Positions 23,101 through 33,810 are shown, counted from the first letter of the stretch. The stretch: DNA of 64,000 bases from Nipponacmea schrenckii (GCA_030562195.1 CM060200.1:23041023-23105022), one strand, 5' to 3'. The notes: a model not told the origin generated them from the letters alone. Translations and numbers: made by a program.

Positions 23101-25930
23101 TTTTGTTCCTTCTAAGACATTATATGCCTTTAACTAGGTTTAAATCTTATAATCTTACTAATCACTTGTCTGAAATCAAACTATAACAGACGATTGGAAT
23201 TAATGTTTTCCAAATTTTAAGAAGTATTGCCAATATTTACCCTCAGAATTGATTCATAGTTCTATTCTGTTATATATAAAAACATACTTACTGAGAGTCA
23301 AAACTAATCTATAAGGACCATCATATAAACTGTTTAATTTACGACAATCAGCAAATCTGGACATAACCCATCTGATGGTGTTATCAGGTGATTTCTGATT
23401 TCTTAATGTCATCTGTAAAGAATTAGATAGTGTTTGTTTAGTAATCTGTAGATGAAAAGTGTGGTAAAAATCCTAGTGTGAGGTTAACATTCTATGCTGA
23501 TTATTCTGGTTGTTCATTGAGTTTCTAACCTTGTCACAAAACTAGAGATACATTGATATAATCTTGTTTAATGAATGTTTATCATCTTGGAAAGTATATG
23601 GGGAAGGGGGTGATATTAAATAATAACAGACAGCTATTAGTTTCTATATTATCTTCAGTACTTACCAAACATTTAAACCTCTCTCGTTTATCTTTCTCTA
23701 CAGTGTCAGCAACAGCAGCATAGGTATAACCAGTAGTACCCACCATAGCAAACCAACTTCCCATACATTGGTATCTTATAGCTTTAAAAATACAACATCT
23801 ATAAGTGCATGTTTCTCAAGCAATGCCCAAGAAAAGTGTCATTCAATTTGGTCAAGATAAGACTATTGGCTAAAGCTTCTATAAAAATTTGCAATTAGCC
23901 AGCAATGTACGAAGACAGTAGCTATAAATATCATTTATATTCCGTACATAAATTCTTCCAGAACCAGTGTTCAACACAATGTTTTTACCATGCTCATACT
24001 TATGACATAAAAAATGCATACTTTGTTCCTTGGATGTCGCTACATCAGGACAACTGGCATATTTCATAAGAAACACATCATTATCAATGTAAGAGGAACC
24101 AGGATCTTGACAAGCTTCAATAGTACTGTCTTGATTATTACAAATACCTCCTCCACCAAAATTTACTTCATATGAAAACTGAAAGACTCCTTCAAATGTT
24201 GTGATACAGTTGGTGGTTTCAATTTTTTCCCCTGCAAAATAATCAAACTTGTATTAGTTCAAAAAGACCTGTTTTTATTTGTCCAATATTTCTTCTTTGC
24301 CAAGTTTTCAGAAATTTATTTGGAGCCAAGGCCTTGGTACAAACTTGCTTTCATGTATCTTTTAATTGCTTTTCTATTATTCTAAGATTCAATTCACATT
24401 AGGTTTAACTGCAAGATGTTTAAGTTACTGGAAAATCAGAAGAAAACCAATGTCTCCTTATTGGCCATTATGTTTTCATGATGAGTTAAATAGTGTGTTA
24501 TTAATACTACTTACGAAACAATGTTGTAACTTGATCAACACTAGGTAGATCCTCAATACCATAACAACTATCTTTAAATACTGGGTTACCAGGTAAACAC
24601 TGACCTAGGAAAACCATAGATTGATTTCATTTTCAAATATTTGAATTACAGATGGCTTGAAATGAATAAATGGAGTTTGACGTTTTGCAACATTAAAATG
24701 GAGAAATAAAAATTGGCAAAATGGAAAAAAATGATGTATTCTTATGCTTTTGATTCAGCAAAACACTCTTGATAATAGAAAAGAAAAGCAGAGTGATACA
24801 AAAAACAGTGTTCATTCAGCATACTGCATTTCATATTATCTCACCTTTTCTATACTGTAGAATATTTTTAGTCCTCCATAATACATCTATACAATGAAAA
24901 CAATTGGCATTTCCAGTCCTAAAATATACAAAAACAAATGTTTATCCCTTGTCAATTGTTCAGTAGTTTGTTTCTTTTTATCTTATCAGGTACATGTGGA
25001 TTAACTATTCAAGCCCATAGACCAAGCCATTTTCCTTATGAATATTACTAATACTTACCCTGGTTTGACTTTGACCAACATAGTAGCATTGACACCATCT
25101 ACATCATATATATTATCATGAAGATATATGTCTATACATTCTAAATTATGCCAGTTTGATACATCAACATTTGTAACTGAATCTTGTCCATCTTCCATTG
25201 AATACCATTGTCCTCTATATTCTACAGGCATCTCACATTCTGTAAGATAATTGTTTTTAATTTTATCATCTCTTGAATTGAATCAACCATTTGTGATGGG
25301 GTTCACTTTCTTTCTAATATCAGGTCAGAATACTTGTCATTTTAAGGTAAAATTTCTGGGAGGAAAGCATTTTAATGTCAATTGTAAAATTATCAGATCT
25401 TGGAAATTTAGATAGGCCTATATAACAGGAGAAAAGCCATTTCTAGTTATTTTATAATTTACAAAGATTACTTTGAAATGACTGAGTTCTTTTTTTTTGT
25501 ATCTTTAAATTGTTGCCAACTAAATGTTGTCTTCTTCAAGGAAAAAACAGGTAAACTTAATGAGTAATGCATATTGAAATAAAAGTTTGTCATCTTAACG
25601 GCTCTTCATTAATTGATTCAATAAATCATGGGTAAAAGAACAATGTTAAAGATATGTATGGGCCTCCTAAAAGCATATTGGATTTGTTATAAAAGTAAGG
25701 AATGTTATGATGAGTAATTGCTACGTCCTAAAAAGAAAGTGAATCACTTTTGAAGTGAATAAGAAATGGAAAATTTTCACTCTTGTAATTAACACCAATA
25801 GGCTTACCAATTTTCCATTTTAAAAGTACAAGTTCTGGGGACAATACTTACGTGAAGTCAGATCACAGCAAAATGATAATATTAAAAACGTAAAAATAGT
25901 TTTGCGATGTCCTGCTAACACCGCCGCCAT
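19992..25930 (-). CDS. Multi-domain cysteine-rich secreted/GPI-anchored protein (14 exons, 660 aa)
   Basis: Fourteen exons join with GT-AG splices and closed phases (1983 nt): 25930-25852, 25239-25059, 24918-24845, 24604-24515, 24231-23989, 23781-23666, 23412-23292, 22967-22742, 22333-22269, 22055-21921, 21457-21212, 20916-20810, 20480-20342 and 20152-19992. Residues 1-26 form a signal peptide (hydrophobic TIFTFLILSFCC). The body is a series of ~150-residue modules, each rich in Cys and aromatic residues (GQWYS, GSWFAM, GEWFTQ, GRYQF). Residues ~643-655 (SVVVISIITLFLVL) form a hydrophobic tail after SSSN, ending at the C-terminus, as in GPI-anchored proteins. The module pattern resembles metazoan extracellular proteins carrying the Pfam DUF7042-DUF7045 set; that assignment is from memory. 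Function unknown. The start is supported by the signal peptide and the context AAAATGGCGGCGG. Confidence 0.88.
20342..20480 (-). CDS. Secreted-protein gene, exon 13
   Basis: 139 nt encoding VFERSSWTDVVMSRAQTARC to LFENERL. Confidence 0.83.
20810..20916 (-). CDS. Secreted-protein gene, exon 12
   Basis: 107 nt encoding DESDHVLTCVGYWMEDLK to SSFRCW. Ends in phase 0 before gtaatt. Confidence 0.83.
21212..21457 (-). CDS. Secreted-protein gene, exon 11
   Basis: 246 nt encoding NPPSPIPCPIGGRYQFNQQ to YRGRPIGEY, a third module with five cysteines. Donor is gtacag. Confidence 0.83.
21921..22055 (-). CDS. Secreted-protein gene, exon 10
   Basis: 135 nt encoding KPSRLTKDELSQPNYIEK to WKYEVLI, with sequon NDT. 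Confidence 0.83.
22269..22333 (-). CDS. Secreted-protein gene, exon 9
   Basis: 65 nt encoding CEIDFVCYDILPRHHGIVRY. Phase 2 in, phase 1 out. Confidence 0.83.
22742..22967 (-). CDS. Secreted-protein gene, exon 8
   Basis: 226 nt encoding a new module start, SCNLPRNISGEWFTQ, with sequons NIS and NET. The donor gttagt is weaker than the others. Confidence 0.83.
23292..23412 (-). CDS. Secreted-protein gene, exon 7
   Basis: 121 nt encoding MTLRNQKSPDNTIRWVMSRF and a DGPYRLVLTL strand. Confidence 0.83.
23666..23781 (-). CDS. Secreted-protein gene, exon 6
   Basis: 116 nt encoding IRYQCMGSWFAMVGTTGYTY and a charged helix EKDKRERFKCL. Ends in phase 0. Confidence 0.83.
23989..24231 (-). CDS. Secreted-protein gene, exon 5
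   Basis: 243 nt encoding EKIETTNCITTFEGVFQFSY to HFLCHKYEH. The frame stays open ~110 nt past the donor (gtaaaa). Only the splice at 23989 joins in phase to exon 6 and keeps the module pattern, so retained-intron reading is rejected. Confidence 0.8.
24515..24604 (-). CDS. Secreted-protein gene, exon 4
   Basis: 90 nt encoding GQCLPGNPVFKDSCYGIE and a short linker. Acceptor is cctag, donor gtaagt. Confidence 0.83.
24845..24918 (-). CDS. Secreted-protein gene, exon 3
   Basis: 74 nt encoding TGNANCFHCIDVLWRTKNIL..., with a CFHC pair. Phase 2 in and phase 1 out match its neighbours. Confidence 0.83.
25059..25239 (-). CDS. Secreted-protein gene, exon 2
   Basis: 181 nt encoding the first Cys module, QCEMPVEYRGQWYSMEDG to ...MLVKVKPG, including an N-glycosylation sequon (NAT). 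Confidence 0.85.
25852..25930 (-). CDS. Secreted-protein gene, exon 1 (signal peptide)
   Basis: 79 nt encoding MAAVLAGHRK plus the hydrophobic core TIFTFLILSFCC. The donor is gtaagt. The ATG sits in an AAnATGGCGGC-type motif, the YY1 site that often overlaps the start of housekeeping genes. Confidence 0.85.
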
Positions 25931-26782
25931 TTTAGCTGCTTTTGAAATATGGCGTCTAATTAGGTCAAATGATATCGAGGCAGGTAAAAATTCAGGTGTA
26001 GGACAGTTGACAATTTTATAGTTAAAGGGAAGTAATTATCATTAACGGAGTTGTATCCTCTTGTTACCTCCCATTAACAGTGAATGGAAAATGACCTTGG
26101 TCTGATTTAGCTTTCAGATTGCTATGAAGATTGCAGAAAGATTATGAAGTGTGGAGCCACCTCCAGAGATTGACTTTTCGTAAATCTTAGCTTAATTTGC
26201 TGTTGACTTGGAACTTATGATGTGCAATGTGCAACCCGTTGTGAAGATCCATAGCACCGTCAACATATTGGAACTGCCTATTTCGATAAATAAGCCGACA
26301 AAGTATATTCTTTACTTTGGGAACACGAGTTCTTATGGAAACTGGCAGCGACACCTTTTTTTTTATATTTGTCGCATCGCTAAGGTTAACTCAATCTAGC
26401 GACTGATCAGATCCTCCCAGACCTGTTCAGTTGATAGCAGCCGACAAAATCATTTGCTACCAATAAAGATTCTGCTTTAGTTTGATTCGAAATTCTAAAT
26501 TAAATTTTTGAGATTTAGGCCTTAGAATTTCAGATTAGTGTGTCTGTGTAAGTGAGTTGAATTTACAGTTAATGTAATGTGAAATTTTAGCAATTGCCAT
26601 TTTCCACTTTCTATTGGAAACATTACACATATTATCAATGTTTAATGTGTGAAAATAATTAAAATACTGGTTAATAGGTGACTCATTGTGTCTCGATTAA
26701 CAAGCAGATTAAGCATTAAACCGTTAAATTGGTAAAATCGTTTCTTGACTACAGTTTAAAAGATGAAACGGAACTTGAACAC
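25931..26782. other. Upstream flank of the secreted-protein gene, no gene seen
   Basis: Contains the promoter of the minus-strand gene starting at 25930, with no TATA box close to the start. Short ORFs here show no family signal. Confidence 0.45.
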
Positions 26783-27292
26783 TGTTGGGAATTCAATTTG
26801 TTCACGTTGATGAAACCACTTAATACCCCGGGGTCCTGATAGCCATATTTAACTTGAGTAACACAAGCTTTCCACCTGAAATAAAATAGTGAATGTTTCT
26901 GAACTGAGCAATGCTTAAGACGGTTCTTAGTTGGTCAAACTCTTATTATTCTAGAACTTTAGAGATTATCTTTCCAGCAGTTACTAAAGGCCTCTCAACT
27001 AATATTATGATGCAATATGACATGTTAAAACAGTGTGCAACAATGTATCACTTCTGGATTGTTAATGTGGTTTCTTGGTTGTTCTAGAAACATAAGTTTT
27101 ATATAAATAGGCTAGTAGCTAAGGCCTCGAGTGAATTCAATTAAAGTGCTTACTTACTTTCAATGTATGATTTGTGTATAATACCTTGTGCTTAATATAT
27201 CGTTGTGCATTCACTATTGGATTAAATAAACCTACAGTTACTTTTTGATCTGTGTGTCTCTATTCTACGAGTTTCGAGAAAGAAATTCAACA
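26783..27292. mobile_element. Possible solo LTR (~510 bp)
   Basis: It begins TGTTGGGAATTC and ends GAAATTCAACA, giving the TG...CA ends and short inverted tips of an LTR. Inside, in LTR order, are a TATA-like ttttatataaatagg near 27098 and attaaataaa near 27222. The five bases on each side (AACAC, GATAC) do not match, so a target duplication is absent or decayed. No gag/pol remains were seen beside it. Confidence 0.4.
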
Positions 27293-28546
27293 GATACAAC
27301 AAATGCGGTTTTTCGCAATCCAGTCCTTAAACAGAAGCGGGGTCAGCCTCCCAAGACTGGGGTACAAATAACAACCAGACTGAGGGAGACAACTGTTGAG
27401 GCTGAAGACAAAATAATGTAGCTCTGTGGAGGTGTTAACCAAAAACTTTTATACATAATTAAATAATATTGGTTTAAATTTGTTACAAAAATAGTGCGAG
27501 TAACTTAATCACGAACAATTCCTAGTAAATTATTAAAATATAATTGTTAAGCCAACATCATACTGCGTATACATACCAAACCTTCAATAAAAATTAAAAG
27601 TGCGACTTCTGTCACTGCAGATGACTTTATCTAAGCCACACCCCAAAGAGGTATTGGGAGAGAAAACCCCGTCTACAACACATTACAACACAGATTCCAG
27701 CACAAAATAAAATGTATCTCTTCCAAACGTTGAGTTTTTGTGGTATGGAGACTTATGGTCTGTGTCAAATTCAGAACACAGGATATGAATATAATGGATG
27801 GACTATCCAATGCTCATATTAATGAAGTAATCATTGCCTGAAACAATACAACTCGGCTACAAGATGAGCTGCTTATAATGTGAGTCATGAATGTTTGAAA
27901 TTTTCTGATCGACAGCTAATTAAGATGGGGATTCAAAATGGTGGCGGTCGAGATATTGATAAATGGGTTCTTGATAGTCCACTCCGAATTGAAAGCTCAT
28001 GAGAAATGAGTGATTAGTGTAGTAGCAAAGAGAAGCAGAAAGGCGGCTTAAAGGCGGAAAACACGACTTGTTACATGACCTGTTGAAGAAAATTACTTTT
28101 CTGTATTGTCATGGGGAATAACTCTTATAAATTGTACTCGCTATAAATTTTATTTTAGTTCCGTAATATGATCCGATATTAGTTACTTGACTCTTTTTAA
28201 AGAATAACATTAACCCTAGAACAATGCTTGACCATTAGTCATGGTACAATAGTTCAGTTTGTAGCGGCCTGGGATAGCGGATTCACCTTTCAAAATTTTC
28301 GAAGCAAAATGAGATAAACGCCTTTTCCTTAGTTAGTCTATTTTGAAGAAGGCTCATTTTCATACAGCCACACCATCTAGACGGCTCCTTTTGATATTAT
28401 TTAAACCAACGTCCTCAGTGGACATTTAAGAGAAATTCATTGATCAAAATACGATTACTACATAGTTTGTTCGCGCTGAGATTAAACCGAAATTCAAGGA
28501 GTGTACAGCGGGCAGCAACGTTACATTTCATTTCTAAAAGATGTAT

Positions 28547-28947
28547 GGCCTGTGTCCACATTCGCCTTTTTCAGGAGCGTTTTCACGCCACGTAATACGC
28601 GTCGGAAAACGCCTGACATGACTCTGCGTAATACGATGCGTTGTACCATGGTCACATTAGCGTACTCGGAGGCGTAATTTGGGGTGTAATTGAAGGCGTA
28701 ATAGTAGTCTGTCGCTAAATATGCTCACGTGACATTTTGAGTTCAATTTTATTCACTTGCAGCTATTGAATCACGCTAGGCGTAAAGCGCTCAAAACCCC
28801 TTCGGCGGTTATGGGCGTTTTACCCCGCGTCGGCAAAGCGTGGCGTTTTTTCGATTACGCCTATGTGAACAAGTCACTATTGAAATACTCTTTTGGGTTT
28901 CTCGACGCGTATTACGCGGCGTGAAAACGCGAATGTGGACACAGACC
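28547..28947. mobile_element. 401-bp long-TIR element private to unit A (Harbinger-like MITE?)
   Basis: The ends GGCCTGTGTCCACATTCGC and, inverted, GGTCTGTGTCCACATTCGC begin inverted repeats that continue ~50 bases through gcgttttcacgcc and gtaatacgcg. An ~11-base insertion lies in the left arm. The empty site is preserved in unit B (gtattaaggcc near 37130). GC- and CG-rich against an AT-rich background. The GGSCnGTGTCC-type tip is reminiscent of PIF/Harbinger non-autonomous elements; the target duplication could not be resolved. Confidence 0.85.
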
Positions 28948-30356
28948 TTTAAGGCCGAAGTGCGGTCGTGTACATGGTCTTGATGATTAAAATAATTCTT
29001 GAGGCCATGCTGATGATTAACATTGTGTTGATGAAAGCTTATTTGTCTACTTGAAGCTATCTTGTTTGGTTATTTAATGATATTCTTAACACTAGACACA
29101 CATTTAAGTAGCTTCGTTAAAGACATTTTCGTAACTTCGAAATAACCACAGGTCTGAAGTTTTTAAGTACCTGGAGCTGTTATTTGGAATTGTGTCTGTT
29201 ATATCTGTCTAACTGGAGCCTATGGCAGAGTATATTAAGGTTAGCGATGAAGTCCGTGAACTGACATGAATATGAACGATAATGAGGAAAGCGTTAGGGG
29301 ATCTTATTATATTTTAAGTGATCACAATGGATTTGGATTGATATCTTACCATCTTCACTATATACAATAGCTCCATGTCTATGGTACAACATGCACTTTA
29401 TTCTATGATAATGGGATGTTCGATTCTACTCGACCCTATTTTTAAAATTATCTTAAAGGGGCAAACTTATAAATTAGTCTAGAGAAAGTTTTAAATTAAA
29501 AAATGTTGCCGTAAATTTTGTAACGTCAAACTTTTTTTAAAACATTACGTTAATTTTTAGAACGATATTTTTTAGATAGTATTCTGCGGATTTATGAGGC
29601 CCCTATCTACTTGATAAATAGCATACTACACACACATAGACATGTCTTTCATGACAATACTTATCCTTGATTCCATAATTATATATCTATATATTATATA
29701 GTTAGTAAACCATCTCTATCTGAAGAGCAATCACTTTCAGATACATTTAAATGCTATGTAAAATAATGAATGTTCTACAATTTTATTAGTTTGTGAGGTG
29801 CTGTGTGTGAGAAGGGTGGTTTTATCAAGCAGAAAACAGTACCATCAGAAGCTGTAGCTTGGTCTGAGAAACCCTGACCTTAAATGCAGACTCCGTAAGG
29901 CGAATGAATTTTATGGATTGCCGATATTTCATATCACAAAATTGAATATTTTATTAAATGTTTTAAATAAATGTGAAGTATATTAAAGAACAGATCAATT
30001 TCAATATGATGAAATGAAATCGTCTTCAGTCAAAATTCGTTAAATTCAGTACGATTCTAAGGGAGATAAATACTTAAATTTGATTCTTATCACTAAACTG
30101 GAATAATATCAGTTATTTTGTTCGCGTTATTTCTCATATATTGTGAAGACAAAAACCTTATCATTTTATCAACTTCTGTTTTAGATTTAAAAATTTAATA
30201 TGACTTAATATAAAAATTCTGTCGATTACAAAACACAATTACAACATGTATTTCTGTCATATTTCATATAAATATTGTGACAATAAACTATTTTGCTATC
30301 TATCAATGAAGGGTCAAAAATGGATGTTGATACTTGTATATAATTCATATTTCAGT

Positions 30357-32411
30357 TTATTTATGAAAGTATCTAGAAATAGATCGAACTCTCTTTATCA
30401 TTGAATTTGGAATGCTTCGAGTCCACCATGACAAATCATTTGTGCCAGTACCTAATCTCGTATTTCTATTGGAAATTTGCTTTCCTAATGACGCAACTAC
30501 GCCTAATTTTCGAGAAATCAAATTAGGATTGTCCATAAATTGTGCGTAGTTTCGATTAAAGGGATTCGGTTTATTCCAATGAGGGATATCTTGGAACTGA
30601 CTTGTTTTCAGTCTTTGTTGGAACTCGGATACTGTTATTGTTCCCGATGAAAGTCTCTTTCGTAGAGCCATGATTGCTTTCATAATCAGCGCATTTGGTG
30701 CCATTGTTGTCATTCCAATTCCCCCTATCCCATAAATCATCACCATATTAGACGCTGGAGCTGCGAATCGGAACACATTTTGAGCAGTAACTCCTCTCGC
30801 ACAACTTCTAGCTTGAAGTATGTCAAATTCTACTCCATCATCATTTAAACCAAGAAGAGGAATAGCGTTGGCTTTAATAATATTAAGTCCAGTTTCGGCA
30901 TGAACATCTTTTGAAGGGAAATTACCACCACCAGTTGTTTGTAGAACGAAATACTGATATGTTTTCTCTCCTATATGAACTTGTTTTTCTGATAAACGAA
31001 CTATATGTTTATTGTGGCCGTCGATGAAATCTCGAAACCTTGTCAGCTTCGACTCGGAAAAAATTGCCTTATCCACACGAACCATGAACACCATCGACAT
31101 GCCAGACGCATGCATCATTTTGTTTAATACATTCTGAGATGTCATCTTATTTAAAAGTTTAGTGATCATGGAATGAACCCAATGGGTTGTACTTGCTATT
31201 GAATCTGATGTGTTGAGGATGGTTTTCACTTGATCTTCGGATGGCTGACACACTTCAAGTCTTTTCATGGATGGACCAAGTGACAGATAAAGTGAATTAA
31301 CTGGCGTAGTTTTGATTTCCTCGCTTTCAGTATTCTTCCAAACAATTTTTGTCACTGTAACGTCACCATTTTTTTCAAGTCGAACCAAAATTTTCAAAAG
31401 CTGTAGTTTGTCATTGACAACCCCTCCGCCGTCTCGTATCATTTTGAGCATGGCGGTACCAATATAAGGTGGAAGATAGCCGTCATTGGAAAATGCAGCT
31501 GCCTTTCGGACAAAATTCGGATCATATCCTCTATCTTTGATTTCATCTTCACGGAGGAATCTGTAATCGAGTATATTGCCACCAGCATCTTTTTTTATAT
31601 GGTCAAACACGGAAGCTGTTTCTGCAACCTCCTTTTTCGATCCTAAGAACACACTTAGAGCATATGCATCTTTATTGGATTTAAGGAAGAATGGTTTAGA
31701 GGGTTTCAACTCATCTAGAATTTCTTGTGTTAAGCTGGCATGATGGCATGACACATGAGCAGTTGTCCTTTCAGGAGGGTTCAAGGCTGTTCCTTGAATA
31801 TGAAGACCAACATCTTGCAATGCCTTAATTTGATTCTTGGCGAAAATTGTGAGAATACTTGGTTCTTTAAAGAAGTTATTTAAATTAAACCGTAGTTTGT
31901 TCCAGTGTGGATCCTCACAAATATCTTTCATGTATTTAACTGGTTGGAAGTTACGCTGTAGAAAATGTTTAACAGTTGCATACATAAGGTAAACACCGTG
32001 GTTATTGGGCCAATAGTAGACCGGAACTGCATCCCTTATGTGGACATAAGATGCCGAACCTTTCCAATTCGACACACCAAGTTTACCATTGTGACCATAC
32101 AAGACCCTCTGTGGATTTTGCTTGGATCTCGTTTGTAAGGCTGCACCAGTTATTGCCGCTGGCCCACCAATATAGACATCAAAACCTTCGCTAGCGCCTG
32201 TGGAGTTGGGATCTTGATCCAGCTCTATCTTAATGTCATTATTGGACTTCACCCATAGCTTAAAGTCATCTTTATGAAGTTGACCAACACTGTTTGATTG
32301 TACGATATCAGGAAAAAGATAATAGAAATGGTTAAGAACATCGTCCGGAGCTTGTAATATATCAGACAGTGGTTCATTCGCCTTGACAAGCTGTGTTAAT
32401 TCATTAAGAAT
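30357..32411 (-). CDS. Oxidoreductase-like copy A, exon 2
   Basis: 2055 nt after a strong acceptor (ttctttaatttgttgcag). It carries the whole catalytic-type domain in one exon. The frame extends nine bases upstream only as TTG TTG CAG, which is the acceptor and not a start. Confidence 0.9.
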   Translation of the reverse strand: MLNELTQLVKANEPLSDILQAPDDVLNHFYYLFPDIVQSNSVGQLHKDDFKLWVKSNNDIKIELDQDPNSTGASEGFDVYIGGPAAITGAALQTRSKQNPQRVLYGHNGKLGVSNWKGSASYVHIRDAVPVYYWPNNHGVYLMYATVKHFLQRNFQPVKYMKDICEDPHWNKLRFNLNNFFKEPSILTIFAKNQIKALQDVGLHIQGTALNPPERTTAHVSCHHASLTQEILDELKPSKPFFLKSNKDAYALSVFLGSKKEVAETASVFDHIKKDAGGNILDYRFLREDEIKDRGYDPNFVRKAAAFSNDGYLPPYIGTAMLKMIRDGGGVVNDKLQLLKILVRLEKNGDVTVTKIVWKNTESEEIKTTPVNSLYLSLGPSMKRLEVCQPSEDQVKTILNTSDSIASTTHWVHSMITKLLNKMTSQNVLNKMMHASGMSMVFMVRVDKAIFSESKLTRFRDFIDGHNKHIVRLSEKQVHIGEKTYQYFVLQTTGGGNFPSKDVHAETGLNIIKANAIPLLGLNDDGVEFDILQARSCARGVTAQNVFRFAAPASNMVMIYGIGGIGMTTMAPNALIMKAIMALRKRLSSGTITVSEFQQRLKTSQFQDIPHWNKPNPFNRNYAQFMDNPNLISRKLGVVASLGKQISNRNTRLGTGTNDLSWWTRSIPNSMIKRVRSISRYFHK

Positions 32412-33776
32412 CTGCAACAAATTAAAGAAAACATATTATTAAGATTTGGTCAAATAGGGGCATTTAAATTAATTAAAATGGATAGTAAAATTTTATATCT
32501 GTATCGCGGACACTGATCCGATCAATGTGCTTCAAACTTTCGCCCAGACGCCAAAGCGTTATATGACGTCACAAATACAAAGTCTTTAATATGTGATATG
32601 AGCAGATTTAGTGGTGACGTCAAACAATTAGTTTTAGTGGAGTTGCAGAAACAGCAGTCGTCATAATGAAAATTAAAATGGTGAAATTTCATCCGATCAG
32701 TGTCCCGGAAACACATAATATATTTTTTACTAAACCTCTTTGCAATCCCTTTAAAGGGGTCCAGGCTTGATTTTTAGGGGTCGTTTTGGGCCTTTGTTAC
32801 ATTTAAACAGTCCTCAGAAATATTCAAGCTCTGAGAAAATCGCAAAATACCTTGAAATATGCCTCAAACAAAAAATTTCACTTTTCATTTTTTTTTCCGT
32901 GCTGTACGCGGCTGGTCTCCAGTCAGTCTGAAAATTGCGTGTCCTGTTGACAAAGTCTACAATTGAAAAATGCGTTGTAGTCTGTTTATATAGATGACCG
33001 CTATTGCACGACGGGAAGGAAAACTCTTTGATTGTCAAGACGAACCGTTTTCCAATATGGCGGGACGTTCGTAATTTCTTAAGTCATTATGATTTTCAAA
33101 CACGGATAATTATTGATACATATGGATTTGAAGGCTCAAATTTCAAAGGTAAGCTCTGTAGACTATTTCTGATTAGTTAACCAAAAGATTTCATGTGTTT
33201 GAGGCTGTCGGATGATTTGTCCGAAACAAATAAAGCCTGGGCCCCTTTAAGAGACAGAGGAAAATATTGCCAAACACATCTTTTGGTTGTTACGCCAAGA
33301 ACCAACGCCACAAGCTAGGGTATAGGAAAGGCTTAAATAAAAGTAATTTGTGCCCGGATGCATGTTTCTTTCAAAGACTAGACAATTCATAAGAATGTCA
33401 CTGTTATATTTTCAGTTCAACATGACCCAAAATGGTTTTTTTCGCGTATACTATAAATTTTGGTGCGTACAGGGTCCAGTGGAACATGACCAGAATTAGT
33501 TCAGCTTTCCGTATTCACGTATATATTCGTAGTTGGTAAACTCAGCATACAACTTTCAAATTTCCTGATTTAATTACAGATTACATAAATTGCATCTATT
33601 TCAGTATAGTTTTATAGGAACATAGACAAATGCAGAAATCAAATAAGCCAAGAAACCCAACAAATATTGCGGTTTTAGTAATATTGTGGTGTAGAATGAT
33701 TTACCTTATTTCCCGAGGAAAAATTAATGTTGCGATTAGAGTCCAAGTGAACACTTCCACCGTACAAAGGATCCAT
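30357..33776 (-). CDS. DAO-fold FAD-dependent oxidoreductase-like protein, copy A (two exons, 708 aa)
   Basis: Exons 33776-33705 (24 codons, MDPLYGGSVHLD...) and 32411-30357 (684 codons plus TAA) join in phase 0. The start sits in ACCATGG. Residues ~101-113 (FDVYIGGPAAITG) look like a Rossmann βαβ turn and ~142-145 (GSAS) the following flavin-contact stretch. LREDEIKDRGY (~310-320), FSNDGYLPPYIG (~331-342) and SLYLSLGPSMKRL follow the order seen in DAO-superfamily flavoproteins. GIGGIGMTTMAP (~585-596) matches the C-terminal flavin/substrate motif. By family, such enzymes oxidise amines or amino acids; the substrate is unknown. The first Gly motif is imperfect (GGPAAITG instead of GxGxxG), so activity is not assured. 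It is longer than typical DAO enzymes (350-500 aa). The paralog is copy B. Confidence 0.85.
32755..33246. mobile_element. 492-bp TTAA-flanked inverted-repeat element, copy 2 (intron 1 of copy A)
   Basis: Inverse-orientation relative of 12986-13476, similar over its full length. TTAA flanks at 32751-32754 and 33247-33250. It is absent from the matching intron of copy B, so it inserted after the gene duplication or was lost from B. It accounts for most of the intron length difference (1293 vs 669 nt). Confidence 0.88.
33705..33776 (-). CDS. Oxidoreductase-like copy A, exon 1
   Basis: 72 nt, ATG in ACCATGG, donor AATAAG|gtaaat. The encoded 24 residues are identical in copy B although third positions differ, evidence that this short exon is translated. 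Confidence 0.85.
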
Positions 33777-33810
33777 GGTTGGTTATTAATGATAAATAAT
33801 ATTTTCTTGA

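Noticed and set aside
23879..23988. Read-through of secreted-protein exon 5 to a stop at 23879
   Set aside because: Splicing at 23989 joins in phase to exon 6 and continues the Cys-module pattern; the read-through would truncate the protein at a third of its length.
30357..32420. Start of the oxidoreductase ORF at 32420
   Set aside because: The first codon is TTG inside a clear splice acceptor; the ATG lies in the upstream exon at 33776.
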